Under the pieces are notes generated by a model. The model searched no databases. It had not been told where the DNA came from and saw nothing but the letters and a program-made list of their open reading frames with translations. The translations under genes were made by a program, and so were the position numbers. Below are positions 7,721 through 12,756 of a DNA stretch of 12,756 bases, one piece after another. This stretch comes from Ruminococcaceae bacterium UBA1438 (GTDB lineage: Bacteria > Bacillota > Clostridia > Oscillospirales > Acutalibacteraceae), in assembly GCA_002329285.1 (NCBI GenBank), contig DCTO01000055.1:1-12756 (forward strand), in the 5' to 3' direction. Within the stretch, counting starts at the first letter, position 1; every line of letters begins with the position of its first letter.

Positions 7721-7744
7721 AAAGCGGCTCAGCTGAGCCGCTTT
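7721..7744. terminator. Bidirectional terminator between convergent genes
   Basis: A perfect 24-bp palindrome, two arms of AAAGCGGCTCAG, 22 bp after the GTPase stop and 6 bp before the 3' end of the minus-strand membrane protein gene. A T-rich tract follows on the plus side (TTTAATTTTTT) and on the minus side (TTTTGTTTTG), so it can stop transcription both ways. Confidence 0.88.
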
Positions 7745-7750
7745 AATTTT

Positions 7751-8512
7751 TTATTCTTCTGCCACCGGAGCAGAGGTTTGCTTTCTGATTATCGCGAAAA
7801 CAACAATCAGCACTGCGCAGATTGCAATCCAACAAAAATAAGATTTGCCGACGTACATATTCGCATGCGCCAGAATCAGCGAGGAGGCCGCTTTCCTGCC
7901 CATGCGCAAAACCTGCGCCAGAATAACGTAATCGCAAATGAGCGCAGCCGTTTTGCCGCCGAACTTAAAGCAAAGCACCGCCAGAATTCCCATTCCAAGC
8001 AGATAAATCACTGCCTCTAAAACCGGAATAAGATAAGCGTTATTTGTTATCAGATAGAAATAGCTGATGTAATCATCAAGCATATTTGAAACATAAGGCG
8101 TAACAAGCAGGATTGCCGCAATGCCAAGCACGCTGATGTGCCCCGGCTCATTTTTCTGCTGTGTGTAAAAACGATAAATCAGATAAAGAAAAATAACGGG
8201 CGCCGCAAAGCGAACAAGATGATAAACGGCGGCGGCGTTAAATGCCGTTTGCCGCAGCATCTCAAGCTTTGGCGGCATAAGCTTAAAAGCAAAAACCGCA
8301 GCCAAAAGCCCCGAAAAGCAATCCTTACAACGGGAAAGCAGAAGATAAACCGCAAAAACGGCAATTGTGAAAGCAACCGCCTGAAGAATTGCGCTGGTTG
8401 AACTCCAAGCCCCAAGGCGCCTGAAGGCCTTTGCAGAGGCATAGGAAAGCGCAACAACAAAAAACGCAACAACTGCCGGCAGCTTTTCTTTGCTGACCTT
8501 TAAATTAAGCAT
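7751..8512 (-). CDS. Unrecognised polytopic membrane protein
   Basis: A 253-residue hydrophobic protein that I do not recognise. Likely membrane segments lie near residues 11-27, 41-59, 65-79, 91-113, 126-143, 158-181, 188-203 and 223-242, so six to eight passes. The loops are short, with a basic patch after segment 1 (RR at 31-32) and a cluster LRMGRKAASS at 202-211. No nucleotide-binding, catalytic or transporter signature is apparent. Conserved-looking acidic and aromatic residues (DDYISYFYLITNNAYLIP, 146-163) sit in one loop. The ATG at 8512 has GGATGTGAT upstream. It is a single-gene unit with a perfect consensus promoter and a shared terminator, so steady expression is expected. It could be a transporter-like or signalling membrane protein, but this cannot be decided here. 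Confidence 0.78.
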   Translation of the reverse strand: MLNLKVSKEKLPAVVAFFVVALSYASAKAFRRLGAWSSTSAILQAVAFTIAVFAVYLLLSRCKDCFSGLLAAVFAFKLMPPKLEMLRQTAFNAAAVYHLVRFAAPVIFLYLIYRFYTQQKNEPGHISVLGIAAILLVTPYVSNMLDDYISYFYLITNNAYLIPVLEAVIYLLGMGILAVLCFKFGGKTAALICDYVILAQVLRMGRKAASSLILAHANMYVGKSYFCWIAICAVLIVVFAIIRKQTSAPVAEE

Positions 8513-8547
8513 AATATCACATCCGTTAACAGATTATTCATAAATTT

Positions 8548-8576
8548 ATTATACGGGCAGCGGAAATTAATGTCAA
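8548..8576 (-). promoter_or_regulatory. Perfect consensus sigma-A promoter for the membrane protein gene
   Basis: On the minus strand: TTGACA (8576-8571), exactly 17 bp, then TATAAT (8553-8548). Both hexamers match the consensus at every position. Expected start is near 8541, giving a leader of about 28 nt to the ATG at 8512. No operator-like repeat overlaps it. Confidence 0.88.
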
Positions 8577-8627
8577 TTTAAAAAATGCACAAAAAAACTC
8601 ATTCCCTTATGTCAAAAACAAACAAAG

Positions 8628-8652
8628 AAAAGGGCTGCTATGCAGCCCTTTT
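8628..8652 (-). terminator. Terminator of the replication operon
   Basis: A perfect 11-bp stem (AAAAGGGCTGC / GCAGCCCTTTT) with a 3-nt loop, starting two bases after the stop of the FG-GAP-like gene. The minus-strand continuation is TTTTCTTTGTTTGTTTTTG, a usable U-rich tail. Confidence 0.88.
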
Positions 8653-8653
8653 G

Positions 8654-10273
8654 CTAATCAATAATATAATTGGGTTTGATTTCCTTGATAGTGTTTTGGG
8701 TTTCGGAAATAACAACCTGGATATCCGTTCCATAGGTTGAGCCGCCCCGGAGATTATAAACAAAGAATTCCTCTTTATTATAATCCTCATCCTCATTACA
8801 GAAATACGGCACAACATAGCCATCCGTTTCAAACTTTGATTTGGTTGTGCTTTTATCATCAATGCGATAAGAATAATAACCCCAATCGCAATCAATAACT
8901 GCAACGAATGCCGTTTCAAATGCACATTCATCATTCATTTCGCTGATGCGGCTTGTTGCTGTCCAAACCCTGCTTGAGCCGCTTGAATGAACATAAGTGT
9001 TTCTGCAAATCTTAATCTTGCCGTCAGTGCGCCGAAGGATATAAAACTCCCTGTCAGAATCGCTGCTTTGCATCGTTGAAACGCCGTCTGCTTCATAAAT
9101 TCTGCGCGCCTGGGAGCCATCCCAGTTATACACCTCAAGCTTGTATTCGGGCTCCGTTTCGCTTTCATCACCTGTGCCGGCAACAACCTTATCATAACGG
9201 TAAATAACAAGCAGCTCCTCCTCGCCGTCGCCGTTAAAATCAAGCAGATCAACAACGCAAAGCCCCTCTGCAAAGCAAATGTTTGAGCCGGAATTATAAG
9301 CCGCCTTGCCGTATTTTTCATTATATTTTTCAATAATATCAAAATAAGCGTCGTTTCTAAGCTCAATCGGAGTTTTATCCTTATTAATCTCCTCAAGGCT
9401 TCTGGTTTTGAAATCGCTGATATTTGTTGTTACAATTTCAACCGTGCGATCCGCCTTGGTGGAGGTTATGTAAGACAGCTTGATAGTTTCAAACTCTGAA
9501 GTATTTGTTTTGCCATCCATTGAATAATAATCATTAGCCAAATCATATTCGCAGTTATCATCAAGCTTGAATTTGTTTCCGTGCAACCCGAACAAGCCCA
9601 TATCAATGCCATTATCCGGTGAAAGCTCGCCGAGATAATATTTGCCTGAATGATGATAAATTGAAATAAAGCTGCCGTAATTCTTTTCATCATCCGCAAA
9701 GGAATTTGCTTTTTGAGAATAGAGCTTAACGAATTCCTTTGAATCATAGCCCCAAACCTCAACATAATAAATTCCGCTGTTTTCAAAGGCAACCAAAAGC
9801 TCAACGCTGCCGTCATCATCAAAATCTATCTGCCTTGCATAGGAAAGGCCGAAAATGCGCCAGCTGTTTGAGCCATCAATATCCATCTGAAAGGTTTGGC
9901 AAGGGCCGAAATCAGAAATAATCTGGGTGCAAACCGCGCCGGCATCGGCATAAAACTGATCAATTTTATGAAAGCTGTTTTTAAGATGATTTGAAAAAGC
10001 CACGCCGGCAATAACAACAGATGCAATAACAATCAGCAAAATACCAAGGCGAAGGCTGATAAAATCCCTGACGGCAAGGCGGCGATTTTCGCTGCCCTGA
10101 ACGCGCACGGCCTCCTGCTTTGCACGGGCAAGCACCGTCTGAATTGCATCCGCGGCGGAATCCCTGAGCCCGCCGATGCTTTTGCCGAAATCAGGCGAGG
10201 GCTGCGCCCTGCCGCTTCTTGCAGCGCGCTCATAATATTCATAATCATCATCAAAATAATTATATTTTTTCAA
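8654..10273 (-). CDS. Membrane-anchored protein with FG-GAP/VCBS-like calcium-binding motifs
   Basis: A 539-residue protein of unknown function. Residues 1-73 are a charged cytosolic segment starting with an acidic, Tyr-rich stretch. One membrane helix follows at about 74-93 (LRLGILLIVIASVVIAGVAF) with basic residues on its N-terminal side, so the remaining 445 residues are probably outside. That part has two EF-hand-like loops typical of FG-GAP/VCBS beta-propeller blades: DFDDDGSVELLV (150-161) and DFNGDGEEELLV (345-356). The start is a TTG at 10273, supported by AAAGGTGGTG just upstream (10288-10279); there is no in-frame ATG before the helix, the first Met being near residue 130. It is the third gene of the DnaD-DnaC-like operon, 36 bp downstream. 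Secretion by this helix and calcium binding are inference; its link to replication is unexplained. Confidence 0.8.
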   Translation of the reverse strand: MKKYNYFDDDYEYYERAARSGRAQPSPDFGKSIGGLRDSAADAIQTVLARAKQEAVRVQGSENRRLAVRDFISLRLGILLIVIASVVIAGVAFSNHLKNSFHKIDQFYADAGAVCTQIISDFGPCQTFQMDIDGSNSWRIFGLSYARQIDFDDDGSVELLVAFENSGIYYVEVWGYDSKEFVKLYSQKANSFADDEKNYGSFISIYHHSGKYYLGELSPDNGIDMGLFGLHGNKFKLDDNCEYDLANDYYSMDGKTNTSEFETIKLSYITSTKADRTVEIVTTNISDFKTRSLEEINKDKTPIELRNDAYFDIIEKYNEKYGKAAYNSGSNICFAEGLCVVDLLDFNGDGEEELLVIYRYDKVVAGTGDESETEPEYKLEVYNWDGSQARRIYEADGVSTMQSSDSDREFYILRRTDGKIKICRNTYVHSSGSSRVWTATSRISEMNDECAFETAFVAVIDCDWGYYSYRIDDKSTTKSKFETDGYVVPYFCNEDEDYNKEEFFVYNLRGGSTYGTDIQVVISETQNTIKEIKPNYIID

Positions 10274-10309
10274 GGATTCACCACCTTTCGTTAAACAGGT
10301 TTGCGCGGC

Positions 10310-11278
10310 TTATTTAATGTATCTGATATCGTTTCCTTCCAGCACAAGGGTTGAATATTCGCCAAGCAATCTGCTTGTGATGCGCTGGTTGTAATCGCGC
10401 TCCAGATCATCAAGCGTGAAATTGGTGCTGATAATCGTTGGCGCGCCGCGCAGAATTCTTGTGTTAATGATATTATAAAGGCTGGCAACGGAATACTGAT
10501 TCTTAAATTCCGTTCCCAAATCATCAAGAATGAGCAGATCTGCATTAAGCACGTCATGCTCGTTATAATATATGCTTTCCACCCTGCCGAAATTTTCGCT
10601 CTGAAGATCGGAAAGGATGTTTTGCGCCGTTCCGTAAATAACTGAAAAGCCCTTGTTAATTGCAACGTTTGCGATTGCAAGGCTCAGATGAGTTTTTCCA
10701 AGCCCCGTGCCGCCCATAAGCAAAAGATTCTTTGATTTATGGCTGAAGCCCTGCGCATATCCCCTACAGGCATCAAGAATTTTTTCTGCCTTATTGCGCG
10801 GGGAAATTCCGTTTTCGCCCTCCTCAGGGTAATAATCAACCTTGAAATTATCAAAGGTGCAATCATCAATCGGGGCAATTTTGCGAATAACGTCCCGCTC
10901 CAGCTCCTTGAGCAGCTCTCTGTGGCAGCTGCACATACGATCGCCTACGAAGCCCGTGTCCCTGCAGGCAGGGCAGATGTACTTCGGCTCCAGCGCATTT
11001 TCATCAAAGCTGTTCATTTTGAGCAGCTGCTTTTTCTTTTCCTGAATTTCAAGGCTTTGCTTTTGCAGCTTCTCAAATTCCTGTTGCGTGTTTTCGCCCC
11101 TGAACATCAGCTTTGAAATTGAAAGCCCGATTCTCATCAGCTGCTCCTGCAGCTGTGAAAGCTCCGGTATTTTTTCCTGCGCCTCGGCAGTTTTTAACGT
11201 TACCTCAAGAGCGCTGTCATCCCTTCTGTGCTGAAGGATGTTTATTGCCCTTTGATAAATTTCGCTTTTATATGGCAT
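10310..11278 (-). CDS. DnaC/DnaI-type helicase-loader ATPase
   Basis: A 322-residue AAA+ protein of the DnaC/IstB/DnaI group, expected to load the replicative helicase at the origin or at restarted forks. The N-terminal half is helical (about 25-95, coiled-coil-like), followed by a four-cysteine zinc motif C102-x2-C105-x10-C116-x-C118. The AAA+ domain has Walker A GGTGLGKT (189-196), Walker B LLILDDLG (248-255), sensor-1 ISTN (283-286) and arginines at 299 and 303 near the expected Arg finger. It is not the transposon partner IstB: no transposase is nearby, and the zinc motif and the gene order argue for the chromosomal loader. The ATG at 11278 has GGGGA upstream. It lies 17 bp after a DnaD/DnaB-domain gene, matching the dnaB-dnaI order in Bacillus. 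Confidence 0.93.
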   Translation of the reverse strand: MPYKSEIYQRAINILQHRRDDSALEVTLKTAEAQEKIPELSQLQEQLMRIGLSISKLMFRGENTQQEFEKLQKQSLEIQEKKKQLLKMNSFDENALEPKYICPACRDTGFVGDRMCSCHRELLKELERDVIRKIAPIDDCTFDNFKVDYYPEEGENGISPRNKAEKILDACRGYAQGFSHKSKNLLLMGGTGLGKTHLSLAIANVAINKGFSVIYGTAQNILSDLQSENFGRVESIYYNEHDVLNADLLILDDLGTEFKNQYSVASLYNIINTRILRGAPTIISTNFTLDDLERDYNQRITSRLLGEYSTLVLEGNDIRYIK

Positions 11279-11295
11279 AACAATCTGTTTCCCCG

Positions 11296-12303
11296 TTAAA
11301 TTTCAGTGTTATTAAGAATATCCTTTTTGATTTTATCAAGATTATAGGTTGGCTTGCGGCTGATTTTGCCCTGCGCCGCCTTGCTTTCCTTTTCCTTTTT
11401 CTGCTGCCTGAATTGCTCCTTGCTTTTCTCAACATCGCCTTCGGTTTTTATTCCCTGCTTTTTCCAGTTAAAAAGGGTTGTGTCCAGATAATTAAAGCAG
11501 GGCTTTTCCGCATTTTCCATCATTGCATCCGCCGCAAGCAGAATAACGGAATTTGAAAAATCCGCCTGCCATTCTGCAACTCTCGCCGCCTGCTTTGGTG
11601 TAAGCGTTTTCTTAAGATTGCAGCGCCCGCTGATTTCGCGCCAAAGCTTGTTGCTGCCCTCAACCGCGCGCAGTTTTTCCTCCGCAAGAGCAACGGTTAC
11701 AATCCCCTCATCCAGCCAGTTTTCAACGATTTTATATATGTAATTCGGGCTGATAAGGCTGCCCTTTTCCTTTTCGCTTTTTGCAAAGGTTAAAATCATC
11801 AGAATGATTTCCGGTTTCATTCCGTAAAAGCCGACGAGATTTGCCAGCAGTTCCTCATCCTTATGGCTGAGCGTTCTGCCAAAGGCAACCTGAGCCTCAT
11901 TGAAAAGCTCCTCAAGCTCTGCATTTTCAAGCGCCGCGGTTTTAACCTCCGCAGGTGTCAGGGTTGGCGGTTTGATTTCAAGGCTTGTGCGTTTCTGCTC
12001 CTCCGCTTTTTTCTGCGGCAAAGCATCGCTTTGGTTTGCATATGCCTTTTGAGAAACTCCCTCTGCAGAAAGCACGCCCTCTGCAATCCAGAATTCCATT
12101 ATGCCCTGCGCGTCCGCCTCGGTTATGCCAAGGCGCCTTGCAATCTCCTTTGAAGATGATACGCCGCCGCTACCGAGAACAATCAGCAATGCCTTGATTT
12201 GATATTCACTTGAAAGCTTTAAATACTTATCGGCAATCGCCTGCGGCACGGAAAACATTCCGCCCTGCCAAACGCCGCCAATCGGCACAATCTGATAATT
12301 CAT
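11296..12303 (-). CDS. DnaD/DnaB-domain replication initiation protein
   Basis: A 335-residue protein that I read as DDBH1-DDBH2-DDBH2. Residues about 18-80 form a winged-helix-like N-domain (SSKEIARRLGITEADAQGIM, 50-69). A Glu/Lys/Pro linker follows, then a DnaB_2/DnaD domain at about 132-205 with the motif YIYKIVENWLDEGI (188-201), and a second one at about 220-285 with YLDTTLFNWKKQGI (272-285). Two DDBH2 copies are the arrangement of Bacillus DnaB rather than single-copy DnaD. Such proteins remodel DNA and help DnaI place the helicase at oriC. The tail (286-335) is highly charged. First gene of the operon, 17 bp before the DnaC-like ATPase, under a promoter at 12333-12361. The Shine-Dalgarno is weak (GCGGGT about 9 nt before the ATG). 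The domain call is by eye. Confidence 0.87.
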   Translation of the reverse strand: MNYQIVPIGGVWQGGMFSVPQAIADKYLKLSSEYQIKALLIVLGSGGVSSSKEIARRLGITEADAQGIMEFWIAEGVLSAEGVSQKAYANQSDALPQKKAEEQKRTSLEIKPPTLTPAEVKTAALENAELEELFNEAQVAFGRTLSHKDEELLANLVGFYGMKPEIILMILTFAKSEKEKGSLISPNYIYKIVENWLDEGIVTVALAEEKLRAVEGSNKLWREISGRCNLKKTLTPKQAARVAEWQADFSNSVILLAADAMMENAEKPCFNYLDTTLFNWKKQGIKTEGDVEKSKEQFRQQKKEKESKAAQGKISRKPTYNLDKIKKDILNNTEI

Positions 12304-12332
12304 AACAAAATTTTACCCGCTTCTGCTCCATA

Positions 12333-12361
12333 TATATAGTGATACATATTAATATTAGCAA
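12333..12361 (-). promoter_or_regulatory. Likely promoter of the replication operon
   Basis: On the minus strand: TTGCTA (12361-12356), a 17-bp spacer, and TATATA (12338-12333), in an AT-rich stretch. It would start transcription near 12326, about 23 nt before the ATG at 12303. The TA-rich stretch allows alternative -10 registers. Confidence 0.55.
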
Positions 12362-12416
12362 AAAAGCAAGGTTTTGTAAATATATTTTTTGCCGGTCCTT
12401 TTCAAAAGACTATATG

Positions 12417-12450
12417 TACAGTATTCTGTAAGGACGGATGCTATCCGCCC
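12417..12450 (-). other. Two adjacent small hairpins upstream of the replication operon
   Basis: A 5-bp stem TACAG/CTGTA with a 4-nt loop (12417-12430) lies beside an 8-position stem, GGACGGAT/ATCCGCCC, with a 3-nt loop (12432-12450). The second has one A/C mismatch on the plus strand that becomes G-U on the minus strand, so it is better as a minus-strand RNA structure. They have no strong U-run. They could be an operator, a leader structure, or the remains of a terminator; I cannot assign a role. Confidence 0.35.
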
Positions 12451-12471
12451 GCAATTATAACCTTAACATTT

Positions 12472-12496
12472 AAAAAAGGGCGGCAAATTGCCGCCC
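12472..12496 (-). terminator. Minus-strand intrinsic terminator upstream of the replication operon
   Basis: Stem GGGCGGC / GCCGCCC around AAATT (12478-12496), followed on the minus strand by six T (12477-12472). No T-run on the plus side, so it acts on minus-strand transcripts arriving from the tRNA/RNA region. It is the second terminator after the structured RNA, with only about 44 nt of non-coding sequence between, and would insulate the replication operon. Confidence 0.8.
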
Positions 12497-12540
12497 CTGC
12501 AAAAATGAACTATTCATATATCTGCCCTGCTCTTGGAAAG

Positions 12541-12568
12541 AAAAAAGGAAGGTGAAAACACCCTCCCT
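12541..12568 (-). terminator. Terminator of the structured RNA candidate
   Basis: Arms AAGGAAGGTG (12545-12554) and CACCCTCCCT (12559-12568) with loop AAAA. The two non-Watson-Crick positions are A/C on the plus strand but G-U on the minus strand, and six T follow on the minus strand (12546-12541). This is a minus-strand terminator directly after the RNA candidate, in the same relative position as the terminator behind the adjacent tRNA. Confidence 0.82.
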
Positions 12569-12591
12569 TTTTATTTGGAGCGGATTACGAG
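12568..12591. repeat. 24-bp direct repeat, copy 1 (tRNA 3' end plus start of terminator)
   Basis: Identical to 12733-12756, 165 bp apart. On the minus strand it comprises the T-arm/acceptor 3' strand and CCA of a tRNA plus AAATAAAAA leading into the terminator. Copy 2 touches the window edge, so the true repeat may be longer. The base following copy 1 continues as ACTCG, also as expected of a tRNA-Gly T-loop, before the sequence departs from a tRNA. Confidence 0.9.
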
Positions 12592-12705
12592 ACTCGCCCG
12601 TGTCGAGATAAATCTCTCCACGGCACGCACGCGGGCACCGCAACAGTTCACCGAACTGTTGCTGTCCTTGCAGAATTGCCCTGTTCAAGTCTCTGTAAAT
12701 AAAAA
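12568..12705 (-). ncRNA. Candidate structured RNA with a tRNA-Gly-like 3' end
   Basis: I see a compact minus-strand RNA fold, given in plus coordinates. An outer stem pairs 12697-12705 with 12568-12576 (TTTTTATTT against AAATAAAAA). P1 pairs 12686-12693 with 12589-12596 (8 bp, one G-U on minus). P2 pairs 12677-12681 with 12633-12637. P3 is a perfect 10-bp hairpin (12640-12649/12653-12662) with a 3-nt loop. P4 pairs 12598-12602 with 12619-12623 and 12605-12608 with 12613-12616, separated by GA opposite GA on the minus strand, a likely tandem sheared G-A motif. On the plus strand these would be C-A and TC/TC mismatches, so the minus strand is the transcript. The 3' part (CTCGTAATCCGCTCCA) equals the end of the next tRNA. 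I do not recognise the family. No clear own promoter; it may be processed from a tRNA transcript. A MITE-like insertion is an alternative. Confidence 0.6.
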
Positions 12706-12706
12706 T

Positions 12707-12730
12707 AAAAAAAGAAGGCATAAAGCCTTC
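12707..12730 (-). terminator. Terminator of the tRNA at the right edge
   Basis: Stem GAAGGC / GCCTTC (12714-12719, 12725-12730), 5-nt loop, followed on the minus strand by seven T (12713-12707). It starts about 10 nt after the CCA of the tRNA fragment. T-runs on both sides could allow some bidirectional use. Confidence 0.85.
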
Positions 12731-12732
12731 AT

Positions 12733-12756
12733 TTTTTATTTGGAGCGGATTACGAG
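12733..12756. repeat. 24-bp direct repeat, copy 2
   Basis: Second copy of the repeat at 12568-12591. It ends at the window boundary inside the presumed intact tRNA. It shares the T-rich start with copy 1, but the terminator hairpins next to the two copies differ in sequence, so the tRNA-derived part is the meaningful shared piece. Confidence 0.9.
12741..12756 (-). tRNA. 3' end of a tRNA, probably tRNA-Gly (partial)
   Basis: On the minus strand CTCGT-AATCCGC-T-CCA reads as the T-stem 3' strand, the 7-nt acceptor 3' strand, discriminator U73 and an encoded CCA. An acceptor beginning GCGG together with U73 is typical of bacterial tRNA-Gly. A terminator follows at once. Only 16 nt are inside the window, so the anticodon is not visible and the identity is inference. 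Confidence 0.6.

Noticed and set aside
10310..11278. IstB-type transposition helper
   Set aside because: The AAA+ domain is shared, but there is no IstA-like transposase or terminal repeat, and the DnaB/DnaD-domain partner and zinc motif indicate a helicase loader.
12568..12705. T-box, tmRNA, RNase P or 6S RNA
   Set aside because: I see no T-box antiterminator signature, no tmRNA tag frame or alanine-type end, and no RNase P conserved blocks. The tail resembles tRNA-Gly only in its 3' strand.
12470..12721. 83-residue minus-strand reading frame across the terminators and RNA candidate
   Set aside because: It runs through three intrinsic hairpins and the tRNA-derived repeat, has no convincing ribosome binding site, and the translation looks like no protein. 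The folded-RNA reading explains the sequence better.

Overview
The window looks like chromosomal DNA of a low-to-mid-GC Gram-positive anaerobe, most likely a gut Clostridia/Oscillospiraceae-type bacterium. The reasons are strong Shine-Dalgarno sequences resembling AAGGAGGTGAT, near-consensus sigma-A promoters with 17-bp spacers, a replication pair ordered like the Bacillus dnaB-dnaI genes, a gut-type beta-glucuronidase, and intrinsic terminators after almost every unit. The taxon is an inference; no rRNA or other marker gene is present.

Layout. (1) 1-187 has no convincing gene, only a bidirectional terminator. (2) 188-4327, minus strand: a three-gene unit read as beta-glucuronidase (uidA) -> LtrA-family membrane protein -> iron-dependent alcohol dehydrogenase. 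(3) 4409-6304, plus strand: a GH78-like alpha-L-rhamnosidase, divergent from uidA across only 81 bp holding two well-formed promoters. (4) 6355-7698, plus: a COG0523/CobW-type GTPase with a large histidine-rich metal-binding insert and its own promoter spanned by an inverted repeat. (5) 7751-8512, minus: an unrecognised polytopic membrane protein with a perfect-consensus promoter, convergent with the GTPase on a shared terminator. (6) 8654-12303, minus: an operon of a DnaD/DnaB-domain replication protein, a DnaC/DnaI-type helicase-loader ATPase, and a membrane-anchored protein with calcium-binding FG-GAP-like motifs. (7) 12304-12756: no protein gene. It holds the operon promoter, hairpins, three minus-strand terminators, a compact structured RNA candidate, and the 3' end of a tRNA (probably Gly) cut by the window edge.

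How the genes work together. The two glycosidases are divergently expressed and probably co-regulated to strip terminal glucuronic acid and rhamnose from plant or host glycans or glycosides; no transporter or regulator is visible. The DnaD-domain and DnaC-like proteins would load the replicative helicase. The third gene of that operon has no known replication link.

The most unusual part is the right end. A roughly 140-nt minus-strand element ends in the same 16 nt as the adjacent tRNA, CCA included, and is followed by its own terminator. It folds into several perfect stems whose G-U and tandem G-A pairs make sense only on the minus strand. I do not recognise it as a known RNA family.
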